Origin: Portulaca oleracea
Lineage: Eukaryota > Streptophyta > Magnoliopsida > Caryophyllales > Portulacaceae
DNA: 64,000 bases
Direction: 5' to 3'
Assembly: GCA_029582165.1 (NCBI GenBank)
Contig: CM055887.1
Span: forward strand, 12,327,190-12,391,189
Both the position numbers and the translations under genes were made by a program. This document shows positions 54,161 to 64,000 of this stretch, piece after piece. The number at the start of each line of letters is the position of its first letter. Positions within the stretch are counted from its first letter, which is position 1. Below the pieces are notes generated by a model. That model had not been told where the DNA came from. It did no database searches and saw only the letters and a list, made by a program, of their open reading frames with translations.

Positions 54161-56098
54161 GTGACAGAAGATGGTTATAGTGAGTACACCGTTCCCCCTC
54201 CTAAAAGAAGGAAGAAGTCCACAGTGTGGAAAGAACTCATAGAGGGCACAAATGCACAAGGTGAGCCAATCGCTACATGTAAACATTGTAAGATTGCTTT
54301 GTGTGCTGCTACGGGAAGTGGCACTTCTCATTTGAGGAGGCACCTAAATAGATGTCCTTTAAGACCTACTGGGTATGTTCCTAGTGAGGGAGGTAGTGAT
54401 GATGATGAAGCATTCATTTTTAACATGTTTGAGCTTAGGAAACAAATTGTGCTCTACATTGTAGAAGGGACTCATTCGTTTACTACTGTTGAGGAGCCTG
54501 GTTTTAGGAGAATGATGTCTGTAGCTAACCCAAACTTTGTGTCGTTTAGTCGTTCCACGGCTAAAAGGGAGTTGTTGTCTATGTTTGTGGGGGAAAGAGA
54601 GAAGGTGAAGGACATGGTAATGAAATCTCCTGGTAGGATTTGCTTGACCACTGATAATTGGAAGTCTAACCATACTCACCAACACTACATTTGCATCACT
54701 GCGCATTTTGTGGATATTGATTGGAAGCTTCAAAAGAGAATTCTTAGGTTTAGAGCTTTGGCGCCTCCTTATGATGGCCAAAGCATAGCGAATGAGGTTT
54801 TTTTGTTTCTTACTCAGTGGGGACTTGTGGATAAGATACTCTCAATTACTGTGGATAACGCTAGATACAATGATGTGATGATGTCTAGTCTCAAAAGAAA
54901 TCTTACGTCTAGAAACGGGTTGGTTTGTGGTGGTGCGTTTTTCCACATAAGGTGTTGTGCGCACATATTGAATCTCATTGTGCAAATGGGCTTGAATATC
55001 ATCAGTGAAACACTAGATAAGATTCGAGGGCTAGTGAAAGTGTTACTTAAATCTTCTCAAAGAAGTAAGGAGTTTTATGATAATGCTGAAAAGGTTTTCC
55101 ACCTAGATGTGAAAAGGAAGTTAAACCTAGACATGCAAGTCCGTTGGAATTCAACATACAAGATGTTGGACAATGTCTTGTATTATAAGGCTGTGTTTGT
55201 ATATCTTTTATCAACGGGTTCACCATTGAAAGCTTATGTACCCTTAGAAGATGAGTGGGAGAAGGTGGTTGTAATACATAAGTTTCTCCGGTTGTTCTAT
55301 GAAGTTACTTGCATGTTTAGCGCCACTAAGACTCCAACATCGAATTTGTATTTTAAAGGCGCTTGGTTGATTCATTGTCGGTTGCTTGAGGCAACTCAGA
55401 GTCCTCATGACTACTTAGCTAACATGGCAAATCAAATGCTTGTCAAGTTTGATAAATATTGGTCTGAGTATAATTTATATTTGTCTTGTGCTACTATCCT
55501 TGATCCAAGGTTTAAAGTTAAATTTGTCGAGTACTGTTTCACGAAGTTGCTTAGTTCTCCTGATGAAGTCACAAGGCGGGTTGATAATGTGTTGGCCACT
55601 TTGCGTACATTGTATGATGAATACACACAACAACCAGTGTCGGTTTCACCGGTTGTCTCTTCTTCACCTCTTACTAGTGGCGTTGGAGATGAATACTTTG
55701 AGGATTACAATAGTTTTCAAGGTAGAAGTTCTAGGCCACAAGCTGGGAGATCACATCTTGATTTGTACTTAGAGGAGGTACCTCTTGATAAGAACTCAGA
55801 GATAGATGTTTTGAAGTTTTGGTATGGAAATTCTGTAAGATTTCCCGAGCTTTCTGTTATGGCAAGAGATTTATTAACTATACCCGTTAGCACAGTAGCT
55901 TCAGAGTCTGCGTTTAGTCTTGGTGGAAAAACCATCTCTCCCACCCGTAGTGCACTTAAGCCCAAGACCGTGCAAGCACTGGTATGTCTTCAAGATTGGC
56001 GGCGAGCAGAATATGATGATATGGCATCGGCATCGGCAGCAATTGACAACGACACAGACGATGACATGGATGATGAGGATGACACTCATTATTTTTAG
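54161..56098 (+). CDS. hAT transposase with BED zinc finger (main exon)
   Basis: A 645-codon frame ending TAG. It opens at GTG; an in-frame TAA lies at 54143-54145 and no in-frame ATG is near, so translation probably starts in an upstream exon joined by an acceptor between 54146 and 54161. Residues about 18-66 are a BED-type zinc finger (C40, C43, H57, H61/C65) preceded by a basic KRRKK signal. The RNase H-like catalytic core carries the hAT acidic residues in TTDNW (D165), SITVDNA (D232) and VASESAFS (E582), and the CxxH motif RCCAHILNL (C265, H268). The hAT dimerisation domain spans about 533-615. The tail is acidic (DDDMDDEDD). It cuts and rejoins DNA at the TIRs of its element; this is family knowledge. 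No stop or frameshift is seen, unlike every retroelement frame here. RICESLEEPER/DAYSLEEPER-type domesticated genes look similar, but the intact TIRs and TSD argue for a transposon. Confidence 0.92.
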   Translation: MTEDGYSEYTVPPPKRRKKSTVWKELIEGTNAQGEPIATCKHCKIALCAATGSGTSHLRRHLNRCPLRPTGYVPSEGGSDDDEAFIFNMFELRKQIVLYIVEGTHSFTTVEEPGFRRMMSVANPNFVSFSRSTAKRELLSMFVGEREKVKDMVMKSPGRICLTTDNWKSNHTHQHYICITAHFVDIDWKLQKRILRFRALAPPYDGQSIANEVFLFLTQWGLVDKILSITVDNARYNDVMMSSLKRNLTSRNGLVCGGAFFHIRCCAHILNLIVQMGLNIISETLDKIRGLVKVLLKSSQRSKEFYDNAEKVFHLDVKRKLNLDMQVRWNSTYKMLDNVLYYKAVFVYLLSTGSPLKAYVPLEDEWEKVVVIHKFLRLFYEVTCMFSATKTPTSNLYFKGAWLIHCRLLEATQSPHDYLANMANQMLVKFDKYWSEYNLYLSCATILDPRFKVKFVEYCFTKLLSSPDEVTRRVDNVLATLRTLYDEYTQQPVSVSPVVSSSPLTSGVGDEYFEDYNSFQGRSSRPQAGRSHLDLYLEEVPLDKNSEIDVLKFWYGNSVRFPELSVMARDLLTIPVSTVASESAFSLGGKTISPTRSALKPKTVQALVCLQDWRRAEYDDMASASAAIDNDTDDDMDDEDDTHYF

Positions 56099-56268
56099 GT
56101 AATTACTTTGGGTCTTATAAAATATGTTAATTTATTTCAATTATGATTGGATGAATTGTCCCTAATTTTTTGATATAATATGTGTTAAAATTGTTCTCCA
56201 GGTTATTCTGCCAGTTCATCAAGTTTTCAAGAATATGAATCAAGTTTATCAAGAATATACAATTAGCT

Positions 56269-56353
56269 ATTTTGGATATAATTATGTAATTTTGGATGTA
56301 ATTTTGGTCCTACTATTTTGGATATAATTATGTAATTTTGGATGTAATTTTGT
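56269..56353. repeat. tandem duplication after the transposase stop
   Basis: TTTTGGATATAATTATG...GATGTAATTTTG occurs twice with a period of about 47 bases. Part of the hAT 3' region. Confidence 0.7.
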
Positions 56354-56404
56354 GGATGATAAGAAAAGGGGGGGCAAATAGTCCAAGCAGCAGGAAAAGT
56401 TATT

Positions 56405-56680
56405 TATGAATGCAGGAAAAAAACAGATTTTAATAGCAGGAAAAAAAACCAAATTTTAATAACAAGAAAAAAAACACAGCAGAAAAAAAATCAGATTTTA
56501 ATAACAAGAAAAAAAAAATCAGATTTAAATAAAAACACAATAGAAAAATAAATCAGATTTTAATAGGAAGAAAAAAAAATCAGATTTAAACAAAAGCACA
56601 GCAGAAAAAAATCAGATTTAAAAAGCCCAGCAGAAAAAAAAATCAGATTTAAAAAAAAAATCAGCAAAAAAAAAGTTAGA
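56405..56680. repeat. subterminal A-rich repeat array of the hAT element
   Basis: About nine copies of AAAAATCAGATTT(T/A)AA separated by CAGCAG- or AACAAG-type spacers, just inside the right end. Subterminal repeats are usual transposase-binding regions in hAT elements. No equivalent array is at the left end. Confidence 0.7.
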
Positions 56681-56828
56681 TTTTAATGGGTGGGTCATGG
56701 ATGGGTCAGGGTTAGTTGGCCCATGACCCGGCCCTACTCCTTATCTCATAAGTCTTGACCCGACCCTAGCCCATAAGGGCAAAGGGTCGGCCCTGACCCG
56801 GCCCAACCCGGCCCGTTGCCCAGCCCTA

Positions 56829-56836
56829 CTCCTAAC
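56829..56836. other. right target-site duplication of the hAT element
   Basis: CTCCTAAC, identical to 52546-52553. Confidence 0.95.
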
Positions 56837-56983
56837 ACATCAAGGGACCAATACCAATCATTAAGCATCAATTTTGCATCCAAAATCAACAAAAACAAAC
56901 CCAAAACTTCATGAACATAAACCCAAAAAAAAAACTGGAATTTTTTTTTTCTTTTCACCACATGAGCATGAGTTCTAATCCTT

Positions 56984-56997
56984 GCTCTGATACCAAA
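56984..56997 (-). other. primer-binding site of the gypsy element
   Basis: The minus strand reads TTTGGTATCAGAGC next to the LTR end GGATCA; initiator tRNA-Met. Confidence 0.85.
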
Positions 56998-58091
56998 TGA
57001 TCCGGGAAACCCAGGGGTCCTTTAAATGGATAAATATGGGAGGCCAAGAATCCACTAACTACTTAGGGTTTGAGAAAACCTCAATTTAGAACTCATAAAA
57101 CTACCACTAATTTTTAGGGTTTTGAGGTTTTGGAGATGAACAACAAACACAACAAATATTAAAAGGGATATGGACAATTTTAAAGAGTAATGACTCACCC
57201 AATTGAACTAAGATGTTCAATCACTTGCACAAGGACCTTCCACAAGCAAAGAGTTTTGAAACAACCAAGAAATCTCACAAAGAGTGGAGGAAGACCACCC
57301 ACTCACTAAGAAGAGAAATTACCAAGCAATTTCCACCCAAAGGATTAGCTTTCATTGATTAGGGTTAGAAAACACACAATTACAAACTCTTTATGTGAGA
57401 GGAATTTTCTTTAGTCTAATTCTTAAACATTCATCAAAAGTCCCTACAAAAATAGAACATTAGGGTATATATAGGAAGGGGGAAAAACAACGAAATTTTA
57501 GTTTCGGACAAGCCCGTCACGAGCGTTACACCGGTCGTCATGGGGGTGACAAAGCTGGGCACATGATTTCCTTGTTTTGCCGAGCAGCGTCACGAGCATT
57601 ACAACAGGGGGTAGCGAGCGTGAGGATCTGGACAGTTTTTTTTTGCCGACTTCAAACTAGCATAACTTCTTCATCCGGACTTTGTTTTAGGCCCATAAGG
57701 TATCGATGAAAAGCCCTCAGTATGTACTTTAAGCTCCAAAAATTTGAAGTCCATCGGAGTTGTATTGAAGGAGTTATGGTCAAAAGAATGAAGACATGTC
57801 TTTTATTGTCATCCAACTTGCCCAAAAACATCATATTCTTTAACTTATTCTTTTGACTTGGCCTTGTTCTCTCATGACTTCTTCCTAGCCTCCTCGGGTT
57901 GGTTTTCGGAGCTTGACTTGACCCTCCATGGTTCCATCCCAACCCTTTTGTAATGATCAATACACCCCTACGCTTCCTCGACGGTCAATTTGGTGCTTCA
58001 AAAGCGACAAGAGCTTGACTTGAAGGAAAATAGCTTGGAGTCACTTTCGTTATTTTTTTCGATGTTAAGAACCCTCGGGAAATATGGATCA
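56998..58091 (-). repeat. gypsy 5' LTR (1094 bp)
   Basis: On the minus strand it begins TGATCCATATTTCCCGAG and ends CCCGGATCA before the primer site. It differs from the 3' LTR by scattered substitutions and the 50-base block at 57060-57110. The minus-strand TATA-like box is near 57470. Confidence 0.9.
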
Positions 58092-58096
58092 CTCTT

Positions 58097-59789
58097 TCTC
58101 CAAGAGCTATGACGGTTTTGAGGATGACCACCATCATGATATCATCCATTCCTTTCATCTATCAAGTATCGTCTAGAGACATCTCTTGCACAATGAAAAC
58201 TTTCGAGTAAGACCCATCAACATTGCCCATCTACGTCGAGCCTGACCGTAAAGATAAATGGTCACATAGCCCCTGCTCCTTGCTTTCATGACTCAAATAG
58301 ACACTAAAACACTCTAGTTCGGGAAAATATAAGCCAAGTGGTTTAGTCACGCGTCCAACGCGCGACTTTGGTAGTGGCGTGTGAAGTACACGTGCCTCTT
58401 TCAGGCATTGTTTCATAGTGTGTTTTTGGGAGAATATGATGAAACTAACAGCTACCTTGACTCTCCTAAATCCTTAGGGACTATATATATTCCTCAATCT
58501 ATTTAACTTCACTTTTAATATTACTATTGAGTTTATTACTATTGAGTTCATTTTCACTTCTGTCTTCTTGAATTCAAGATCTGATATCGATTGAGTTTCT
58601 CTTTCAATTCCTCAATCTAAGATCTAGGTTATTTGTTTTTGTTAGGTTTGTGGATATTTTGGGTTTTGTTAAGATTTGACATTCTGAGTTGTTTGAATTT
58701 TAATTGGGGCTCGTGAATCTCAAATTTGGTTATATGTATATATTATTCTTGAGTTTATGAATGATATTTTCTTCCTGGTTAAATGTTCTTCAAGGTCCTT
58801 CGAAATATTGAGATTGTAGGTTATTGGATGTGGGATTGGATTTTGGTTAGCTTTACAAATTGAATTTCAACTGTGATAGTCTGCTATTATCCAAGAGACG
58901 TTGTATATAGGGTGATGTTTTTCTTTAAATAACCTGTTCTTTGAGGTACTCCCTCAAAAAAACAGGAAAAACAATTTCTATTTTAATGGATGTGTAAGTC
59001 CCATTGAAGTTTTTTTTTTTTTTTCGATAGGGCCACACCTCCCCATCAAAATTGACAGTTTTCTATGTGCTTTCTTTCAACTCGTGGTTCCCATCGTATT
59101 TTGTCAAAATATCCCATTTTCAGATCCAACATTTTTGCCCTCCTCATCAAATTTTTTTCATCAAAATTTTGAGATTTTGTAGTAGTGTTTGGTCTTGTTA
59201 TTATATTTATATATCATACACACTAAGATTTGCTAACAGACAGAGCCTTTCGATTTCTCATATTCTGCATATATACACCCATAATTCTCGCTCACCGGCA
59301 TAATTTCACCGTGGGATTCAAAAAGGAGAGAGAAAGAGAGTATATTGACCTGCCCAGACGCACGACAACAAGAGGGAAACCTAGCATACACACATAGCAA
59401 CCAAAATGTTCATATCATTTCAACTGTTGGACCAAATGCCTCCGAAGTATTGTTCATTGGAACAGTGCCGAAATTACTGTTCAAATGAACAATACCATAT
59501 AGTTTTTGGGGTTTTTGCATTTATGGTATAGTAATATATAATTTTTAAGAATGTGATACTAATGCATATGATCATAAACTATTTATTTTTGAGTTACAAA
59601 AGATAATGTAATCAGAATAAATATATCAGATTATTTAATGAATTATTTATTTGTATTCTGATTATATTAGTTTATAATATTTAATATATACATTTAATTG
59701 TTAAAACTAAATTTATTTTCTGTAGATTAGGACTTGTTGCGTTGAGAGTTTTTTGAATAGTTAATCTCGGCATTCTTAATTTCGAAAAT
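58097..59789. other. right flank of the gypsy insertion, AT-rich
   Basis: No gene. GTACTCCCTCAAAAAAACAGG near 58938 looks like one Stowaway end without a partner. Small inverted text TTGTTCATTGG / CAAATGAACAA occurs near 59450-59500. Confidence 0.4.
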
Positions 59790-60173
59790 GATAAACATCT
59801 TGACATAAGATGGTTCTTAACCATCTTGCATTTTTTCTAAATCACTAATAAAGTTAAATGTAAGTGTATTTAAATCATTTTAAAGGTATGTTTCATTATT
59901 TTTAGGGTTACTACAACTTATAAACAATTTAAAAATAATTATTTATTTATATTTATTTTATAAATATAAAACTATGTATAAAATATGCATTTTCTACTAT
60001 GATTGATAAAATTAGGCTATTATTATATTTTTTTCACCTAGCTAATAAGTATTATATTATTATAATTGATAAATATATATAGTTATTAAAGAAAATATTA
60101 ATAAAAGTTACAAAAATGTGAAATATGAACAATTCAAGATGGTTAAGATCCATCTTGAGTCAAGATGGTTATC
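59790..60173. mobile_element. inverted-repeat MITE, superfamily unresolved (384 bp)
   Basis: The left end GATAAACATCTTGACATAAG and the reverse-complemented right end GATAACCATCTTGACTCAAG, continuing to ...TTAACCATCTTG on both sides (about 40 bp). Each end is also internally palindromic (CATCTTG / CAAGATG). The interior is AT-rich and no TSD is clear. Confidence 0.6.
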
Positions 60174-60446
60174 ATGGTCCAAGTTATCATGGTTATCTTA
60201 ATTTACCAACCACTTAATCTTCCATGGTGTTTGGATTAGTGGCTTACTCATTTAGTTCATCCTATATCATTTCCAATTTTTAAATATAGTATTAAATTTA
60301 ATCGGAAAATATAAACTACCAGTAATTTTACAGAAGGCAGGAATTACTACCTCAACATTTTTAATTAGATTAATTTTGTGGTTTCTTGTTTCAGCTATTG
60401 TTTAATTTTATCTGACATGACATTTTAACTTGTCACTTAATTAGTA

Positions 60447-60713
60447 CTCCCTCAGTTTTAAAATAATTGTTATTTAATAAATGTTACACGGTCTTTAATT
60501 AATGTTCTTTTTTGACTGAAAAGTTATCATAGCCTATTTTATCAAAAAATTACAATATTGAACTCTTATTATAGTATTTTTCGTTACGAATCTATAATAG
60601 TATTTTCGTATAATAAAATATTGTATATGTTGACATATAATTAATGGTCAAACTTTTTAAAATTTGATTGGCATGGAAATTAAAGTGATGGTTAAATTAA
60701 AAAAACGAGGGAA
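60447..60713. mobile_element. Stowaway MITE 5 (267 bp)
   Basis: The left end CTCCCTCAGTTTTAAAATAA and the reverse-complemented right end TTCCCTCGTTTTTTTAATTT; TA at 60445-60446 and 60714-60715. Confidence 0.75.
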
Positions 60714-61510
60714 TAACACTATTATATATTAGTTAATGTTTTTAAAAAATATAATGTAGTACAACTAATGACTTTTCAAAATTATTTAATGTTCTTTTTA
60801 TATTTATTGATAATTTTGAGAAAATTAAATAAATATTATTTTAGTTATATATTTAATGTGTGCATGTTTTGGCATATGCTCGACTTTGATTCAAAAAAAA
60901 AAAAAAAAACTTAAGCCTGGTTTTAGATTCTTTTTTTTTTATGAGGATAACATTTATGATTGTATATACGTAGTTGATATTATTGATTTGAAATTTGCTT
61001 AAAAGAATATCCAAATTAAACCTTCTATATTTCAACTTGTAGACATGAATCTTCGTTAACAACTTTCACTTTAATAAATTCGTAGATGTTCAATTCAGTC
61101 CTGTGAAAAATTACTTGGGTCTTAGGTTATGGTTGTAGTGCTCTGTGGAAGTACCTTCACAAAATTATTTGTAGTTTTAAACTTTAACATATGGTGTTTA
61201 GCTGTTAAAACTTCCTCTTTACTAAAACCTTACAATGAACACCAAAACTTTAAAAAGAGACATTAATGTTAATGGGACACGGTTGTCACCAGCATCTTGA
61301 TGAAGAATTTGACAAAAACTACGCTCCAAGTCAAAATCATCACACTATGATTGCATGTTTATATAACCCTAGCAAAAGCAACTCATGTTCACTGTAAAGG
61401 AAGCCAGAATTTAGCCTGGTACTTAGCTGTTGAGGAGCCGTTGAAAGGAACTGTTAATGAAGGAACGTAGTATCAGTTTGTGCTCAAAGAGATCACCACG
61501 TTAAAAAGTA
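60714..61510. other. AT-rich intergenic region
   Basis: No gene. An A run at 60894-60909 and short frames only. Confidence 0.5.
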
Positions 61511-62069
61511 CGGGTTATTTGCATTTTGGACCCCAAAATATAGGGTATTTATTTTTTGAACCCTTAATTTTCATTGTTTATTTTGGGACCATAAAGTTTA
61601 TGGGTTGAATAAAAAATGATCTTAAAATATGTAGGTTGAAAAAAAATAGTATGTGTACTATTTTTTTTTTGTACCCATGTTTCAATTTATCCTCCGATTA
61701 ACATCAAACTTCAGGACTAAGGTTAAAACTAATATATATAATACACCTATCTTATTAATGACGAAACTACTTAGACCCTGGGTACTTCAGAATCTAATTA
61801 GTTCCGACATGAATAAGAGATGTGTCTTATAAGTTCAATATCAGTTTTAACCTTACTCCTGAAGTTAAGAGCTAATTGGGAGATAAATTCAAAACATGGG
61901 AAGAAAAAGAAAAACGTAACAGTACGCGGTCCTTTTTTTCAACCTATAAACTTTAAGGTTCTTTCTTATTCAACCCATAAACTTTAGAGTCCCAAAAATA
62001 AACAATGAAAACCAATAATCCAGAAAAAATAAATACCTCAATACTTCGGGATCCAAAATGAAAAAACCC
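61511..62069. mobile_element. foldback element 3, MULE-like MITE (559 bp)
   Basis: Arms from CGGGTTATTTGCATTTTGGA (left) and GGGTTTTTTCATTTTGGATC (right, reverse-complemented), with shared TTTCATTGTTTATTTTGGGAC, AAGTTTATGGGTTGAATAA and, near the centre, AACCTTACTCCTGAAGTT in inverse order. The flanks TAAAAAGTA (61502-61510) and TAAAAAATA (62070-62078) agree at 8 of 9, a Mutator-type TSD. No coding. Confidence 0.8.
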
Positions 62070-62078
62070 TAAAAAATA

Positions 62079-63311
62079 CTCAAACTTTGTATTATATTCG
62101 AAGAAAAAACAAGTACTTCAATTACAAAATGATTGATATATGCTAACTCATTCTAAACGGATTCAAGTTGTTTTTTTCAATAAAGAAAAAACAACAGGAA
62201 AAATTTTCACCACAAAATTAGCAATAATTTATAAGATAAACTAAAATAGCTAGATTTGATGTTGGAATGTAAATACTCGTTGAAAGCCCTTGTGCATGGT
62301 TTTAGTGACCGAGACAAAGACTACAAATGCATGTGACAAATGATGATAGAAAGACGCACAAATGAAGACAGACAAACATACCACATTACCACTTCATGTA
62401 CAACTTCAAGTCTCTCCCCCACTCACACTCGCTTTTCCTTTCACTTTCACTAAAATCATCTCTGATCAACCATTATTATTATTTGTATAAGGTACATGGA
62501 CTCTCGTGATATCAATACACAAATTTCCTCATCACGTATGTTGTTTATTCAAACTTCTAAAACACAAAAGATCGATAATATTAAATATTACTTGTAAAAG
62601 TGATTTTTAGGCTCGTTCTTTTGGAATGTAAGTACTCCCTTCGTTCAGGTAAACCTTATAGGGGAAGAGCATGTTTGGCTTGGAGTTTGTCCAAGACACA
62701 TCGAGGTATGTATTGATGGATAAATTAGTAATATAATCCTCTTCCTTATTTTCTCTCAAAAAAAGTACTCCCTTCATTCCATATTATTTGTTCTTTTGTT
62801 GATTATCACAATCTTCAATGTCACTCTTTAATTTATTATTTTTATATAATGATTGATTAACAATTGCAATATTATACTTTTATGATAATACTTTTCGGTA
62901 TGAATCTAGGGACGTGACTTGCACAGTTCCCAATTACTTATCCACATATTTTTTTTTTTGATCGAACATTGACCATATAATTGGGGTCAAAAATAAAAAT
63001 TTAAAGAACTAATTAGGTTTTTACTCCTAGAGTTTTTGAGAAAATATGATGTTACCTACAAGGATTTAGAAATTAGATTTACCCTACTTCAACTTTAAAC
63101 CAAATAAGAAATACCTCAGCTAACCTTTGTATCAAAGATTAGATACATCTTACATCCAAAAAAGTATTCAATTACTGAAATACTAATACTAACTTAATTC
63201 CTTCGTGAGAACACCTATAGAGGAAAAGTCTCTAGGGTTTTAGCAGTAAGGAGTCACCATAGCCCTAAAGGGCTGCCCACACATCCACACCGTCAGGGGG
63301 TGTGAGTAACA
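62079..63311. other. intergenic region with broken MITE ends
   Basis: GGCTCGTTCTTTTGG at 62611 is a Tourist-like terminus of the same family as 37945. TACTCCCTTCGTTCAGG (about 62633) and TACTCCCTTCATTCCATA (about 62767) are Stowaway termini. No partner ends were found, suggesting a nested, decayed group. No gene. Confidence 0.45.
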
Positions 63312-63326
63312 TTGTTTGTTATCATC

Positions 63327-64000
63327 ATGGACTCTCCTTTGATGAACAGATGGAAGGATCTCCGATTGACAGAGAAGGAAGAGGAAATCATTGATTGTGC
63401 ACACACGGGAAGCGACAACTTCACGGCGAAGGCAAGCATGGCGTTGGTGGGTAAGGTTCTCTTAGACAAACCATATAGAGTTACTGGGCTGTTTGCTTTC
63501 CTTAGGCAGGCATGGAAAGTGAAGAAACCCTTTTGGATACGTGAAGTAGAGGAAAACCTGTATATTTTTCAATTCTTCACGGCGGAGGACAAAACCAGAG
63601 TTGCGGCCGACGGCCACGGGTTTTTGATAAGCAACTAATCCTGCTGACAGAAGTCCTAATTGATGCGATAATGACGGAAATCAAATTCCCCACTTCCAAA
63701 TTCTAGATGCGAGGATATGATGTCCCGTTTGATAAGATCACAAAGGACACTGCATCAGCACTAGCGAAGAAGTTTTGGGGGGGGGGTAAGAAGAGTACAG
63801 GGTGGATGATGAGTTGGGTTGGAGTCGGTATGTGGCCTTCCGAGTCAATGTTAAAATAGATGAGCCATTATCGAGAGGTGCAATTGCGAGATTCGAGAAT
63901 AATGACGCACGTTGGGTGCCGTTTAAATATGAAAAACTCCCAAATTTTTGCTACAGATGCAGGCGGATAGGGAAAATGAAAGACGATTGTGAAGAGACAG
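63327..64000 (+). pseudogene. LINE ORF1-like (DUF4283 and zinc knuckle), runs off the window
   Basis: From MDSPLMNRWKDLRLTEKEEE the first 104 codons follow the DUF4283 pattern of plant L1 ORF1 (LVGKVLLDKPYRV, LRQAWKV, FQFFTAEDKTRVAADG). A frameshift near 63620 moves the continuation (LLTEVLIDAI, then MRGYDVPFDKITKDTA) to another frame, and a run of 10 G at 63777-63786 probably breaks it again. At 63950-63995 the zinc knuckle reads CYRCRRIGKMKDDC, with K in the histidine position. The element's ORF2 would lie right of the window. Confidence 0.75.

Larger units (their letters stand above)
52554..56828 (+). mobile_element. complete hAT transposon (4275 bp)
   Basis: The left end TAGGGCTGGGCACTGGG and the reverse-complemented right end TAGGGCTGGGCAACGGG give 12 perfect terminal bases then 3 of 5. 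It is flanked by the perfect 8-bp duplication CTCCTAAC. It encodes an intact-looking hAT transposase (54161-56098). Both ends carry subterminal GGGTCA / TGACCC repeats; the right end also carries an A-rich array (56405-56680). It sits in the leader of the non-autonomous gypsy element, so it is the younger of the two insertions. With intact ends, TSD and coding frame it may be autonomous. Confidence 0.95.
49265..58091 (-). mobile_element. complete non-autonomous Ty3/gypsy element, split by a hAT transposon
   Basis: Two direct LTRs, TGATCC...GGATCA (49265-50309 and 56998-58091), are flanked by a perfect 5-bp duplication CTCTT (49260-49264 and 58092-58096). The primer site (minus strand TGGTATCAGAGC, 56984-56995) lies inside the right LTR and the polypurine tract (minus strand AAGGGGAG) inside the left. 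The interior of about 2.4 kb, after removing the hAT at 52554-56828, codes only for gag and protease remnants. RT, RNase H and integrase are absent, so mobility would need another element's enzymes. Without the hAT it is about 4.54 kb. Confidence 0.9.

Noticed and set aside
54161..56098. Domesticated hAT-derived host gene
   Set aside because: Intact TIRs and a perfect 8-bp TSD flank it, and it is nested in a retrotransposon; a domesticated gene normally lacks these.
1..64000. CRISPR arrays, operons, prokaryotic or phage systems, microbial defence islands
   Set aside because: No regularly spaced repeats, ribosome-binding sites or clustered compact genes; the content is clearly plant nuclear.

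Overview
The window is a repeat-rich stretch of a flowering-plant nuclear genome, most likely a eudicot. It is AT-rich. The evidence is plant Ty1/copia and Ty3/gypsy LTR elements primed by initiator tRNA-Met (TGGTATCAGAGC), a Cassandra-type LTR carrying a 5S rRNA-like core, Stowaway and Tourist-like MITEs, an L1-type LINE and a plant DUF641/GIL1-type gene. The species cannot be named from this. There is no operon, CRISPR array, plasmid or phage structure.

Only one ordinary host gene is convincing: a single-exon DUF641 / GRAVITROPIC IN THE LIGHT 1-like gene at 42847-44268 (+). The other long intact frame, 54161-56098 (+), is the transposase of a complete hAT transposon. Almost everything else is transposon sequence in various states of decay.

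Layout. 1-703: 5' LTR of a minus-strand copia element cut by the window edge, inserted in a Stowaway. 1365-1614: Tourist-like MITE. 4805-5172: inverted-repeat MITE. 5274-10132: fragments of a copia family with very short LTRs (about 82 bp), interrupted by a GC-rich LTR-like piece and by a Cassandra solo LTR. 11040-14300: decayed LINE. 17929-25024: copia element with a target-site duplication, carrying two solo LTRs and one truncated LTR of a gypsy-like family. 25408-31435: LTR-internal-LTR-internal-LTR run of a non-autonomous gypsy family, with a degenerate telomere-like array and a 0.7 kb TRIM inside its first LTR. 31436-34777: 5'-truncated copia. 36721-41729: MITEs, a SINE nested in a MITE, and two long foldback elements. 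42847-44268: host gene. 45388-47247: MITE cluster. 47822-48850: hAT-type MITE followed by a LINE tail. 49265-58091: complete non-autonomous gypsy element (TSD CTCTT) containing the complete hAT element 52554-56828 (TSD CTCCTAAC). 59790-62069: more MITEs and a third foldback. 63327-64000: 5' part of a LINE ORF1 running off the window.

The nesting gives a relative history: gypsy element, then hAT; copia, then gypsy-like solo LTRs; copia reverse transcriptase, then Cassandra; gypsy-family LTR, then TRIM; Tourist MITE, then SINE. Most boundaries were set by eye from terminal repeats and target-site duplications, so edges without a stated TSD are approximate. Splice sites, copy numbers and family names would need searches that could not be run here.
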